From: Cellulomonas dongxiuzhuiae
GTDB lineage: Bacteria > Actinomycetota > Actinomycetes > Actinomycetales > Cellulomonadaceae
Assembly (NCBI RefSeq): GCF_018623035.1
Contig: NZ_CP076023.1
Span: forward strand, 2,356,001 to 2,420,000
Length of the DNA: 64,000 bases
Direction of reading: 5' to 3'
Made by a program: the position numbers and the translations under genes. The number at the start of each line of letters is the position of its first letter. The stretch's first letter is position 1. Shown piece by piece: positions 36,000-45,500 of the stretch. Under the pieces are notes generated by a model, which searched no databases, was not told where the DNA came from, and saw only the letters and a program-made list of their open reading frames with translations.

Positions 36000-36503
36000 T
36001 CAGCGGCGGACCAGGACCGTCCCGGCCGCACGGTCGTGCAGGCCGCGACCGTCGCCGTCCCACACGGCCGCGGGCAGCACGAGGCACAGCAGGGCGGTGC
36101 GGACCAGCGCCGCGAGCAGCCCCGGCGGACCGCCCGACACCGGCGACGACCCTGCCGGCGGCTGCGGGAGCGTCCGGCGCACCTGCAGGCCCATGAGCCG
36201 GTGGCCGAGCGTGTGCCCGAGCGCGCCGACGAGCACGAGGTTCTCGAGCGCGAAGACGGCCAACGTGCCCAGCGAGTCGCCACGCAGCAGGAACAGCCCG
36301 TCGCTGCGTGCCGGCAGCAGCAGCGCCGACACGGCGAGGCACGCGACCCAGTCGATCGAGAGCGCCGCGAGCCGTCGACCGAGGCGCGCGAGCGACCCCG
36401 GACCCGTGGGCGCGAGACCCAGCCGCGCACCGCGCACGCCGCCGTCGTCGCGGCCACCGGGACCGCCCTCGAGCCACGAGCCCACGGAGTCGCGCGTCAC
36501 CAT
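36000..36503 (-). CDS. RDD family membrane protein
   Basis: A 167-residue RDD-type protein. The diagnostic residues appear as LARLGRRLAALSIDWVACL (Arg and Asp), then segments around LGTLAVFALENLVLVGALG and GHRLMGLQVRR, and the late motif GRGLHDRAAGTVLV with the second Asp. RDD proteins may act in small-solute or ion exchange; the role here is unknown. ATG 36503 lies 6 nt after TACGCT. It keeps the DUF4191-RDD-glnA order of M. tuberculosis. Confidence 0.88.
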   Translation of the reverse strand: MVTRDSVGSWLEGGPGGRDDGGVRGARLGLAPTGPGSLARLGRRLAALSIDWVACLAVSALLLPARSDGLFLLRGDSLGTLAVFALENLVLVGALGHTLGHRLMGLQVRRTLPQPPAGSSPVSGGPPGLLAALVRTALLCLVLPAAVWDGDGRGLHDRAAGTVLVRR

Positions 36504-36509
36504 GCGTCC

Positions 36510-36515
36510 AGCGTA
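36510..36515 (-). promoter_or_regulatory. -10 box of the RDD gene, leaderless
   Basis: TACGCT on the minus strand, 6 nt before ATG 36503. Confidence 0.6.
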
Positions 36516-36561
36516 CGTGCGCGGCCCGAACGGCCCGACGCGCCCGTCGTGTCGTGCGATC

Positions 36562-36597
36562 GTTACCTCGCAAGCAGGTCCGTAACCTCCCGGAAAC
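36562..36597 (+). promoter_or_regulatory. GlnR-type binding sites upstream of glnA1
   Basis: GTAAC-n6-GAAAC at 36582-36597 matches the actinobacterial GlnR half-site pair exactly. A weaker unit GTTAC-n6-AGCAG precedes it at 36562-36577, giving elements about 10-11 bp apart on one DNA face. The sites lie about 45-80 bp before the predicted start of transcription, where an activator would bind. Confidence 0.75.
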
Positions 36598-36629
36598 AAG
36601 GGGGCCACGGCAGGGAAACCCGCTCCTCC

Positions 36630-36635
36630 TAGCCT
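36630..36635 (+). promoter_or_regulatory. -10 box of glnA1
   Basis: TAGCCT; transcription should begin near 36642, giving a 39-nt leader. Confidence 0.55.
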
Positions 36636-36640
36636 CGCTC

Positions 36641-36659
36641 TGCCCGGGACGACCGGGCA
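36641..36659 (+). promoter_or_regulatory. Hairpin at the 5' end of the glnA1 leader
   Basis: TGCCCGG and CCGGGCA form a 7-bp stem with a GACGA loop at the start of the predicted mRNA. It may stabilise the transcript. Confidence 0.45.
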
Positions 36660-36680
36660 CCATCGACCGAGGAGCAGCGG

Positions 36681-38105
36681 ATGTTCACCAAGCCAGAGGA
36701 AGTCCTGGCGTTCATCAAGAGCGAGGACGTCAAGTTCGTCGACGTGCGCTTCTGTGACCTGCCGGGCGTGATGCAGCACTTCAACGTGCCAGCCGCCTCG
36801 CTCGACCTGGACTTCTTCACGGACGGCCAGATGTTCGACGGGTCCTCGATCCGCGGCTTCCAGGCCATCCACGAGTCGGACATGAAGCTGGTCCCGGACG
36901 TGGCGACGTCGTACGTCGACCCGTTCCGCGTCGAGAAGACCCTGAACATCAACTTCCACATCGTCGACCCGTACACCGACGAGCCCTACAGCCGCGACCC
37001 GCGCCAGGTCGCCGCCAAGGCGGAGGCGTACCTCAAGTCGACCGGCATCGCGGACACCGCGTTCTTCGCGCCCGAGGCCGAGTTCTACATCTTCGACGAC
37101 ATCCGCTTCGAGACGAAGCAGAACGCGTCGTACTACTACATCGACTCCATCGAGGCCGCGTGGAACACGGGCCGCAAGGAGGAGGGTGGCAACCTCGGCC
37201 ACAAGACGCCCTACAAGGGCGGCTACTTCCCCGTGCCGCCGGTCGACCACTTCGCCGACCTGCGCGACCAGATCTCGCTGCAGCTCGACGCACTCGGCCT
37301 GCAGGTCGAGCGCGCGCACCACGAGGTCGGCACGGCCGGTCAGGCCGAGATCAACTACCGCTTCGACACGCTCGCCAAGTCCGCGGACAAGGTGCAGCTG
37401 TTCAAGTACGTGGTGAAGAACGTGGCGCACGAGAACGGCCGCACGGCGACGTTCATGCCGAAGCCGCTGTTCGGTGACAACGGCTCGGGCATGCACGTCC
37501 ACCAGTCCCTCTGGAAGGACGGCGAGCCGCTGTTCTTCGACGAGAAGGGCTACGGCGGGCTGTCCGACCTGGCGCGCTGGTACATCGGTGGCCTGCTCAA
37601 GCACGCCCCCTCGCTCCTCGCGTTCACGAACCCGACGGTGAACTCCTACCACCGCCTGGTGCCGGGCTTCGAGGCCCCCGTCAACCTGGTCTACTCGGCC
37701 CGCAACCGCTCCGCGTGCATCCGCATCCCGGTGACGGGGTCGAACCCGAAGGCCAAGCGCGTCGAGTTCCGCGTGCCGGACCCGTCGTCGAACCCGTACC
37801 TCGCGTTCGCGGCCATGCTCATGGCCGGCCTCGACGGGATCCAGAACCGCATCGAGCCGCCGGACCCGATCGACAAGGACCTGTACGAGCTGCCCCCCGA
37901 GGAGCACGCGCTCATCCAGCAGGTCCCGGGCTCGCTGTCCGAGGTGCTCGACAACCTCGAGGCCGACCACGACTGGCTCACGGCCGGCAACGTCTTCACG
38001 CCGGACCTCATCCAGACGTGGATCGACTACAAGCGCTCGGCAGAGGTCGACCCGATCCGGCTGCGTCCGCACCCGCACGAGTTCGAGCTCTACTACGACG
38101 TCTGA
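36681..38105 (+). CDS. glnA: Glutamine synthetase I (adenylylated type)
   Basis: Main glutamine synthetase, 474 aa, a dodecameric enzyme that assimilates ammonium. Motifs: [45 protein letters not shown], and [10 protein letters not shown]. The adenylylation Tyr402 lies in [10 protein letters not shown], so GlnE can regulate it. GAGGAG precedes ATG 36681 by 6 nt. Upstream GlnR-type sites, a -10 box and a leader hairpin show transcriptional control by nitrogen. A strong terminator follows. Confidence 0.97.
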   Translation: MFTKPEEVLAFIKSEDVKFVDVRFCDLPGVMQHFNVPAASLDLDFFTDGQMFDGSSIRGFQAIHESDMKLVPDVATSYVDPFRVEKTLNINFHIVDPYTDEPYSRDPRQVAAKAEAYLKSTGIADTAFFAPEAEFYIFDDIRFETKQNASYYYIDSIEAAWNTGRKEEGGNLGHKTPYKGGYFPVPPVDHFADLRDQISLQLDALGLQVERAHHEVGTAGQAEINYRFDTLAKSADKVQLFKYVVKNVAHENGRTATFMPKPLFGDNGSGMHVHQSLWKDGEPLFFDEKGYGGLSDLARWYIGGLLKHAPSLLAFTNPTVNSYHRLVPGFEAPVNLVYSARNRSACIRIPVTGSNPKAKRVEFRVPDPSSNPYLAFAAMLMAGLDGIQNRIEPPDPIDKDLYELPPEEHALIQQVPGSLSEVLDNLEADHDWLTAGNVFTPDLIQTWIDYKRSAEVDPIRLRPHPHEFELYYDV

Positions 38106-38154
38106 GTCGTCAGGTGTCACGGCTGCTCCCGTGAGCGCCTGACCTGTAGGAAAC

Positions 38155-38189
38155 GGCACCCCCGTCGCCCTCGTGGCGGCGGGGGTGCC
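38155..38189 (+). terminator. Hairpin terminator after glnA1
   Basis: A 15-bp stem (one G-U) with loop CTCGT. Confidence 0.85.
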
Positions 38190-38309
38190 GCGCGTGCGGG
38201 AACGCGCGACGGTGTGCGGCGCCCCCCGAGGCGCGCCGAGGGCGTCGAGGCGTCGCATGCGGCCTTCCCTCGCAGAGGGTGCCCGCTCGCGGTGACGCTG
38301 GCCCGCGCC

Positions 38310-38315
38310 TAGCGT
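38310..38315 (+). promoter_or_regulatory. -10 box before the MFS leader ORF
   Basis: TAGCGT, 7 nt before ATG 38323, so the message would begin at that ATG rather than at the transporter start. Confidence 0.55.
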
Positions 38316-38322
38316 CGGTGCC

Positions 38323-38391
38323 ATGGCGCCGACGTGGCGGGGGACGTCGCGCCGCGACCCGGTGGGCCGCGGCCGGACGGGCCTGCGGTGA
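38323..38391 (+). CDS. 22-codon leader ORF coupled to the MFS gene
   Basis: ATG 38323 sits at the leaderless distance from TAGCGT and opens a 22-codon frame, starting MAPTWRGTSRRDP and Arg/Gly rich. Its stop overlaps the transporter start codon GTG 38388 (GTGA). It may be a leader peptide for translational coupling or ribosome-mediated control of the exporter. The alternative is that the transporter starts at GTG 38334 and this ORF is accidental. Confidence 0.45.
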   Translation: MAPTWRGTSRRDPVGRGRTGLR

Positions 38392-39806
38392 GCCCGCGCG
38401 CGGCACCGGGGATCGCGACCGTCGTGGTGGCGGTGGCCGTGGCGGTCGCCGACGTCAGTGCCGTCAACTCGGTGCTGCCGGAGCTGCGGCGCGACCTCGG
38501 GGCCGACGCGAGCGACCTGCAGTGGGTCGTCTCGGGCTACGTGCTCACCTACGGCCTCGCGATGATCGTCACCGGCAGGATCGGCGACGCCCGCGGTCGA
38601 CGACCGACCTTCCTCACCGGTGTCGTGGTCTTCACCGTGGCGAGCGTGCTCGCCGCGGTCGCGCCCGGGCCCGGTGTGCTCGTCGTCGCGCGGCTCCTCC
38701 AAGGCTTCGGCGCGGGGTTCCTCAACCCCCAGGCCATGGCACTCGTCCGCGAGCTCGTGCCGGAAGGGCCGAGACGTTCGGCTGTCTTCGCGCTCTACAC
38801 GGCTGTCGTCGGTGCCGCGCTCGCCGTCGGCCCGCTCCTCGGCGGGCTGCTGGGTTCGGTCGGCTGGCGGTGGGTGTTCTGGGTGAACCTCCCCCTCGGC
38901 ACGCTCGTCCTGCTCGCCGGCCTGCGCGTGCTGCCACGTGCCGTACCCACGGGGGCGAGGGTCCTTCCCGACGTGCCCGGCGTGGCGCTGCTGTGGGCCG
39001 GCCTTTCGCTGCTGCTCATACCGCTGCTCGAGCTCTCCGACCTGCCGGCCGGGGTGGTCGTCGCCGGACTGCTGTCGGCGGTGGTCGCGCTCGCGGCCTT
39101 CGTCGTCCGGGAGCGCCGGACCGCGGCGCGCGGTGGTGCACCGGTCGTCGACCTCGCGCTGTTCCGTGACCGCTCGTACACCTGCGGCGTCCTGCTCAAC
39201 ACCACGTACCAGGCCGGGCTCACGGGCGTCGTCTACGTGCTCACGCTGTACCTGCGCAGCGGGCTCGGGCTCGACCCGGTCGTCGCCGGCGCCGCGCAGC
39301 TCCCCGTGGCACTCGGCGCGCTGCTCGTCGCACCCTTCGCGGCACGGCTGGCACGCCCGCGCCGCGGCGAGCTCACGGGGGTCATACTGCTCGTCGTCGG
39401 CTCGGCAGCCGCGTGGGCTGCCGTCGAGGTGCTCCCCGACGCCGGCACCACGATCGTGTGGGCGCTGGCCGTGCCACTCCTCGTCGTGGGCGTCGGCAGC
39501 AACCTCGTCTCGGCGCTCAACCTCGGCGTCACCAACGCGCGGATCCCCGCCGAGGAGGCCGGCAGCGCCAACGCCCTACGTCAGACCACCGCCCGCATCG
39601 GGTCCGCGGTCGGCACGGCCACCGTCGGTGCGCTGCTCGCCGCGGCACTCGCGCCCGCCGGCCTCGGCACGGCTGCCCGGGCGGACTGGGACCGTGCCAT
39701 GAGCGCGGGCATGGCGCTGTCGGTGGCATTCCTTGCGGCCACGCTCGTGCCGGTGCTCGTCGACCTCGTCGCGACACGACGCGAGGTCCGCGCAGCCCGC
39801 TCCTAG
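38388..39806 (+). CDS. MFS transporter, DHA2-type drug exporter
   Basis: A 472-residue proton-driven exporter with about 14 membrane segments. The MFS loop motif appears as GRIGDARGRRPTFLTGV after segment 2. Motif C is seen around VVGAALAVGPLLGGLLGSVG with WRWVFWVNLPLG, typical of the EmrB/QacA branch. The C terminus is short and basic. GTG 38388 places segment 1 (TVVVAVAVAVADVSAVNSVL) nine residues in; in-frame GTG 38334 would add 18 residues. The substrate is unknown. Inserted between glnA1 and glnE relative to M. tuberculosis. Confidence 0.88.
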   Translation: MSPRAAPGIATVVVAVAVAVADVSAVNSVLPELRRDLGADASDLQWVVSGYVLTYGLAMIVTGRIGDARGRRPTFLTGVVVFTVASVLAAVAPGPGVLVVARLLQGFGAGFLNPQAMALVRELVPEGPRRSAVFALYTAVVGAALAVGPLLGGLLGSVGWRWVFWVNLPLGTLVLLAGLRVLPRAVPTGARVLPDVPGVALLWAGLSLLLIPLLELSDLPAGVVVAGLLSAVVALAAFVVRERRTAARGGAPVVDLALFRDRSYTCGVLLNTTYQAGLTGVVYVLTLYLRSGLGLDPVVAGAAQLPVALGALLVAPFAARLARPRRGELTGVILLVVGSAAAWAAVEVLPDAGTTIVWALAVPLLVVGVGSNLVSALNLGVTNARIPAEEAGSANALRQTTARIGSAVGTATVGALLAAALAPAGLGTAARADWDRAMSAGMALSVAFLAATLVPVLVDLVATRREVRAARS

Positions 39807-39946
39807 CGAGGGCACCACCTGCGGAGGCAGCCAGGAGAGCCTTCGGCCGGCCGCTTGCGCGGCCCTTCGGCGGCGCCGAGCATGGCCCGGAGGCCCCGGG
39901 GGGGCGACGTCATGACGGACGACGGCGTCCGAGGACGGAGCGGAGC

Positions 39947-41248
39947 ATGCGCAGGCTCGACCTACGTCAGGGATGGTTCGCGACGGGCGGAGTCGTCGCC
40001 CTCGCGCTCGGGCTGGCCGCGGGAGGTGCGGACGACGCCCGCGGGGAACGCGGCAAGCCCCACCCGCAGCGCGCAAGGAACGTCGTCCTGCTCGTCGGGG
40101 ACGGGCTGGGCATCGGCGCCCGGGACGCGATCCGGCTGGCGACCGTGGGTCACGACGGCACGCTGGCGATGGACCAGCTGCGGTACGCGGGCTGGACCCG
40201 GACCGACTCGGCGGACCCCGACGAGGCGGTGACCGACTCCGCGGCGAGCGCCACGGCGTTCGCCACCGGGATGCGCACGTACAACGGCGCCGTCGGCGTC
40301 GACGCCGACGGGCGCCCCGTGACCAGCCTGCTCGAGCACGCGACCGCGCTGCGGAGGTCGACCGGCCTCGTCACGACGGCACAGGTGACGGACGCGACGC
40401 CCGGAGCCTTCGGCGCGCACGTGGCCGACCGTGCCGACCAGAGCGAGATCGCCCGCCAGCTCGTCGAGGAGTCCAGGCCGGACGTCGTCCTGGGCGGCGG
40501 GGAGGACTGGTGGTACCCGGAGGGCGACGAGGGCGCGTACCCGGACGATCCCGATGACCCGCGCCCTGAGGTGAGCCGCAGCACGCTCGGCAACCTCGTC
40601 GACCTCGCCGTCGACAACGGCTACACCTACGTCAGCACCCCTCAGCAGCTCACCGCCACGGATGCCCGACGGATCCTCGGCCTGTTCGCCAACGAGGAGA
40701 TGTTCGAGCAGGCCCCCGAGGGGCAGGGCGACGAGTACGCCCCGGTCGTGCCGCTGCGGACCATGACGCAGAAGGCCCTCGACGTGCTCTCCGAGGACCG
40801 CGACGGCTTCTTCCTGCTCGTCGAGGAGGAAGGCATCGACGAGATGGCGCACGCCAACAACGCGGGCCTCGCCATCCGCGCCGGTCAGGCGTTCGACGAG
40901 ACCGTCGCCCTGGTCCGCGACTTCGCGGCGCAGCGGCGCGACACGCTCGTCGTCGTCGTCGGGGACCACGAGACCGGTGGCCTGGCGGTGGAGAACCTCG
41001 ACCCCGACGACGAGTCCGGCGACGGTGCGAGCACCTCGCCGGAGGTGCTGCAGAGCGGCGAGGACGGGCCGTTCGACATCGCGGGCAGCACGCTGACGTT
41101 CACCGTCGACTGGACGACGAGCGGCCACACCGGTGGTGCGACGCCGCTGACGGCGCAGGGCCCGGGTGCCGAGGAGCTCGCGCGGACGCAGCACACCACC
41201 GACGTGTTCGCGACCGTTCTCGCCGCCATGCGCCACGGTCGCGGCTGA
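39947..41248 (+). CDS. Secreted alkaline phosphatase
   Basis: PhoA-family phosphomonoesterase of 433 aa. The metal and catalytic motifs are visible: VVLLVGDGLGIG (first Asp), VTDSAASATAFATG (nucleophile Ser), EEEGIDEMAHANN, VVVGDHETGGL (Asp-His) and TTSGHTGGATP (last His ligand). The N terminus has basic residues then WFATGGVVALALGLAAG, a signal peptide or anchor. It should act outside the membrane. I see no PhoP-type direct repeats upstream. ATG 39947 is preceded by GGAG. Confidence 0.9.
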   Translation: MRRLDLRQGWFATGGVVALALGLAAGGADDARGERGKPHPQRARNVVLLVGDGLGIGARDAIRLATVGHDGTLAMDQLRYAGWTRTDSADPDEAVTDSAASATAFATGMRTYNGAVGVDADGRPVTSLLEHATALRRSTGLVTTAQVTDATPGAFGAHVADRADQSEIARQLVEESRPDVVLGGGEDWWYPEGDEGAYPDDPDDPRPEVSRSTLGNLVDLAVDNGYTYVSTPQQLTATDARRILGLFANEEMFEQAPEGQGDEYAPVVPLRTMTQKALDVLSEDRDGFFLLVEEEGIDEMAHANNAGLAIRAGQAFDETVALVRDFAAQRRDTLVVVVGDHETGGLAVENLDPDDESGDGASTSPEVLQSGEDGPFDIAGSTLTFTVDWTTSGHTGGATPLTAQGPGAEELARTQHTTDVFATVLAAMRHGRG

Positions 41249-41255
41249 CCCGGGC

Positions 41256-41279
41256 GGCGGCTCCCGTACGGGACGCGCC
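41256..41279. terminator. Possible bidirectional terminator
   Basis: TCCC-GTAC-GGGA at the tip plus GGCG/CGCC at the base, with a 2-nt internal mismatch, between convergent genes. Confidence 0.45.
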
Positions 41280-41285
41280 GACGCC

Positions 41286-42515
41286 TCACCGCGGCAGGGG
41301 CACCCGCCGCACGCGCAGCGCCGTGAGGTCGTACCCCTGGCTGAGCTCGCTCCACCGGACGCGGGGCGGACCGGCGGCCGCGAGGTCGTCGCGCAGGAGG
41401 GCGGAGACGAACACCTCCGCCTCCGACGAGGCGAGCGGCGCACCCGGGCACCGGTGGTGACCGTCGCCGAAGGCGAGGACGGCCGGTCCGGACGCACGTG
41501 CCATGGCCCGCTGGGGCTGCACCGCGTGCGGGTCGGCGCCCACGACCCGCTCGTCGGCGTTGACCGCCCGGACGTCCACGTCGATCAGCGCACCGGCCGG
41601 CACCTCGACCGGGCCGTCGGGACCGTCGAGCGTCAGCGGAGCCGTCGTGCGGCGCAGCAGGTGCCCGACCACGGGCTCGACGCGCAGCACCTCCTCGATG
41701 ATCGCGACGCGGCCGTCGCGGTCGGACGCGCGGTACCGCGCACGCAGCGCGTCGTCGTCGAGCAGGTGCCACACGGCCGCGGCGATGAGCTCCCGCGTCG
41801 TCGCCATGCCCGCCGCCGCGTAGGTGACGCACTCGGTGAGGATCTCCAGGTCCGAGTAGCCGGCGTCGAGCAGGGTGCTGATGAGGTCCTCACGCCGACG
41901 ACGTCGCCGCGCGCGGATGGCCGGCTTCACGTCGAGCAGGTAGAACCTCAGCATGGCGGTGCCGCGCAGCGCCTCGCGCAGCCCGGCGAGCGGTGAGCCC
42001 GGCCGCGGCGGTGGTGCGAAGAACTCGTCCAACCGGGCGCGCATCCGCGGGGACGCACCGTGGTCGAGGCCGATGACCCGGGACGCGACCTCGACGGCCA
42101 TCTGCATGCTGAGCCCGGTCAGGTCCGTCCACCGGTCGGTGCGCACCTGCGCGACGACACGCTCCGCGGTGTCCCGCATCCAGTCCCGGTAGCCGGCCAC
42201 CACGCGCGGGGCGAACAGGTGCGCCGCCGCGCGGCGCTGCGCGTGGTGCGCCTCCCCCTCGACGAACAGGATCGGCGGACGGATCCGCACCGGTCCCCCG
42301 CTGCCGAGCTCCTCGGCACCGAAGCCCGCCTGCCGGGTGTGCTCGGGGTGCCGCAGCACGGTGCGTGCCAGCGCGTGCGACCGGATGCGCCAGCGGGGTC
42401 GGTCCCCGGGGACGTGCTCGATGTCGGGGCCGCTGCCGTCGTCGGGCTGCGCGAGCTTGCGCACCGGGCAGCCGGCCGTCGCGCCGAGCGTCTGACCGTC
42501 CGCCGTGGTCGTCAC
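41286..42515 (-). CDS. Cytochrome P450
   Basis: A soluble 409-residue P450. The heme loop FGDGHHRCPGAPLA carries the Cys ligand, the I-helix oxygen pocket reads AAAGMATTRE, and the ExxR motif is EEVLR. It needs a ferredoxin and reductase, neither of which is in this window. The substrate is unknown. GTG 42515 follows TACAGT by 7 nt, so the message is probably leaderless. It stands between an alkaline phosphatase and glnE with no functional link visible. Confidence 0.93.
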   Translation of the reverse strand: MTTTADGQTLGATAGCPVRKLAQPDDGSGPDIEHVPGDRPRWRIRSHALARTVLRHPEHTRQAGFGAEELGSGGPVRIRPPILFVEGEAHHAQRRAAAHLFAPRVVAGYRDWMRDTAERVVAQVRTDRWTDLTGLSMQMAVEVASRVIGLDHGASPRMRARLDEFFAPPPRPGSPLAGLREALRGTAMLRFYLLDVKPAIRARRRRRREDLISTLLDAGYSDLEILTECVTYAAAGMATTRELIAAAVWHLLDDDALRARYRASDRDGRVAIIEEVLRVEPVVGHLLRRTTAPLTLDGPDGPVEVPAGALIDVDVRAVNADERVVGADPHAVQPQRAMARASGPAVLAFGDGHHRCPGAPLASSEAEVFVSALLRDDLAAAGPPRVRWSELSQGYDLTALRVRRVPLPR

Positions 42516-42522
42516 CCGTTCG

Positions 42523-42528
42523 ACTGTA
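42523..42528 (-). promoter_or_regulatory. -10 box of the P450 gene, leaderless
   Basis: TACAGT on the minus strand, 7 nt before GTG 42515. Confidence 0.6.
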
Positions 42529-42562
42529 GGGGCTCACCCTTCCGGACGACCAGACCCCGCCG

Positions 42563-45500
42563 TCAGCCGTAGAAGACGCGCTCGACGACGGCCCGCGCGC
42601 GCCGCGCCGTGCGCAGGTACGTCTCCTCCAGCATCGCGCCCGACCCCGGGGGGTGACCGAGCACGCGCGCGACGCCCGCGAGCGCCGTCCGGTCGTGCGG
42701 CAGGACGTCGGCGTGCGCACCCTCCGCGCGTCCTGTCCACAGGACGTTCGCGTCGCGCACCCGGGACGCGAGCAGCCACGCCTCGCGCAGGACGGCCGCG
42801 TCGGCCGCCTCGAGCAGCCCGGCGTCCCGCGCCGCGTCGAGTGCGTCGAGCGTCGAGGTCGTCCGCAGGCCGGGCACGGCGTGCGCGTGCTGCAGCTGCA
42901 GCAGCTGGGCTGTCCACTCGACGTCGCTGATCCCGCCGCGACCGAGCTTGAGGTGCCGCGAGGGGTCGACACCGCGCGGCAGCCGCTCGGCCTCGACCCG
43001 TGCCTTGATGCGCCGGATCTCGCGCTCCGTCGCGGCGTCGAGACCACCGGCGGGGTACCGCAGCGGGTCGACGAGCGCGACGAACCGCTCCCCCAGCTCC
43101 TGGTCCCCGGCGACCGGCCGCGCGCGCAGCAGCGCCTGGCTCTCCCACGGGGACGACCACCGCTGGTAGTACTCGACGTGCGCGTCGAACGACCGGGCCA
43201 GCGGGCCGTTGCGCCCCTCGGGACGCAGGTCGGCGTCCACGCTCAGGGTCGGCTCGGGCCCGACGCTGCCCAGCAGCTGACGCACCCGCGTGGCCACGGC
43301 CACCGCGAAGTCCTGCGCCACCTTGCCGTCGGCTCCGGGCACGGGGTCGTGCACGAACATCACGTCGGCGTCCGACGAGTACGCCATCTCACGCCCGCCC
43401 AACCGGCCCATCGCCACGACGAGGAGCCGGGTCGGGCTCGCGTCCAGCCCCGCGGCGGTGCGGGCGTCGGACTCCGCGACCCGCAGCGTGCCGGCGAGCA
43501 CGGCGTCGGCGGTGACCGTCAGGCTCTGCGACGCCCGCACGCCGGTCGTCACGCCGAGCACGTCCGCGACGGCCGTGCGCGCGAGCTCGCGCCGGCGCAG
43601 CGCGCGCAGCGCCGTGACCGCGGGCACCGGCTCGGCCGCGCGACGCAGGACCGCGTCCGCCTCCGCCTCCAGCCGCTCGGCCGACCGGGGGGCGAGCTCG
43701 GCGTCGTCGTCGAGCCACGTGACGGACTCCGGTGACCTGCGCAGGGCGTCGGCGGCGTACCGCGACGTCGAGAGCACCTGCGCGAGCCGTTGCGCCGCGG
43801 TGCCGGAGTCGCGCAGCAGCTTGAGGTACCAGTGCGTCGTGCCGAGCTGGTCGGACAGCCGCCGGAACGCCAGGAGCCCGCCGTCGGGGTCGGCGCCGTC
43901 GGCGAACCACCCCAGCATCACGGGCAGCAGCTGCCGCTGGATCGCGGCGCGGCGCGAGACGCCGTCGGCGAGTGCCGCGATGTGCCGCACGGCGCCGGCG
44001 GGGTCGCGGTAGCCGATCGCGGCGAGGCGCGCGCGTGCCGCCTCCGGGGCGAGGCTCGCCTCCGCCGTGGACAGCCGCGCCGTGGCGGGCAGCAGCGGGC
44101 GGTAGAACAGCTCCTCGTGCAGCCTGCGCACGTCGCGGCGGGTGGTGCGCCAGCGCTCCAGGAGCCCCTCGGGGCCCTCCACGCGCAGCCCCATCGTGCG
44201 GGCCAGGCGCCGCAGGTCGGTGTCGGAGGTGGGCACCAGGTGGGTGCGCTGCAGGCGGTGGAGCTGGATGCGGTGCTCCATCATCCGCATCCAGCGGTAG
44301 CAGACCGCGAGCTGCGCGGCGTGCTCGCGTCCCACGTACCCGCCGGCGGCGAGCGCCGCGAGCGCCGTGAGCGTGCTGGGGCTGCGGATCGTCTCGTCGG
44401 CCCGTCCGTGCACGAGCTGCAGGAGCTGCACGGTGAACTCGACGTCGCGCAGCCCCCCGACCCCGAGCTTGAGCTGGCGGTCCGCCTCGGCGCGCGGCAC
44501 GTGCGCCTCGACGCGGCGGCGCATGGCCTGCGAGTCCTCGACGAAGTTCTCGCGCTGGACCGCGGACCACACCAGCGGGTTGACGGTCTCGACGTAGGCG
44601 CGCCCGAGGTCCGGGTCCCCCGCGAGCGGGCGCGCCTTGAGCAGCGCCTGGAACTCCCACGTCCTGGCCCACCGCTCGTAGTAGGCGCGGTGGCTGGCCA
44701 GCGTCCGCACGAGCGGGCCGTCCTTGCCCTCGGGGCGCAGCGCCGCGTCGACGGGCCACAGCGCGGGCTCCCCCGCGGGCGCCGAGCACGCGCGCGCGAG
44801 ACCGGCCGCCAGGCGGGCCCCCGTGACCATCGCCTCGTCCTCGGGCGTGCCGTCCACGGGCTCGGCGACGTAGATCACGTCGACGTCCGACACGTAGTTG
44901 AGCTCGCGCCCGCCCGCCTTGCCCATCCCGATGACTGCGAGGCGCACGCCGCGCCCGTGGTCGTCGAGGTCGGCTCGTGCCAGCGCGAGCGACGCCTCGA
45001 GCGCCGCCGCCGCGAGGTCGGCGAGCGCCGCACCGACACCGGGGAGCCGGCTGAGCGGGTCGCCGCAGGTCAGGTCGGTCGCGGCGATGCGCAGCAGGCG
45101 CGAGCGGTAGGCGCGGCGCATCGCGTCCACGCCCGGGACTCCCGCGAGGCCCGCCACGGGGACGTCCGCGTCGGGGTCCGCGTCCACGGCCCGCAGCAGC
45201 TCGGCGCGCACGTCCGCGGCGGGCACGCCCGTCCCCGGGGTGCTGTCCGCGACCACCCGCAGGGTGGCCGGGTGAGCCGCCAGGGTGTTGCCGATGGCGA
45301 CGGACGCACCGGTGACGGCCAGCAGCCGCCGACGTGCGGGGCCGGCGTCGGCCAGCACGTCGTGGAGGAGACTCGACAGCGCGGGGTCCCGGCGCACGGC
45401 ACCCGCGACCTTCGCGATCGCCAGCAGCGCGGCGTCGGGGTCACCCACGTCGGCCAGGTCGCCGACGACGTGGTCCACGACGTCGGGGTCGACCGCCGTC

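Noticed and set aside
39807..39946. Pho box upstream of the alkaline phosphatase
   Set aside because: I looked for spaced GTTCA-type direct repeats and found none; only GC-rich short repeats occur.
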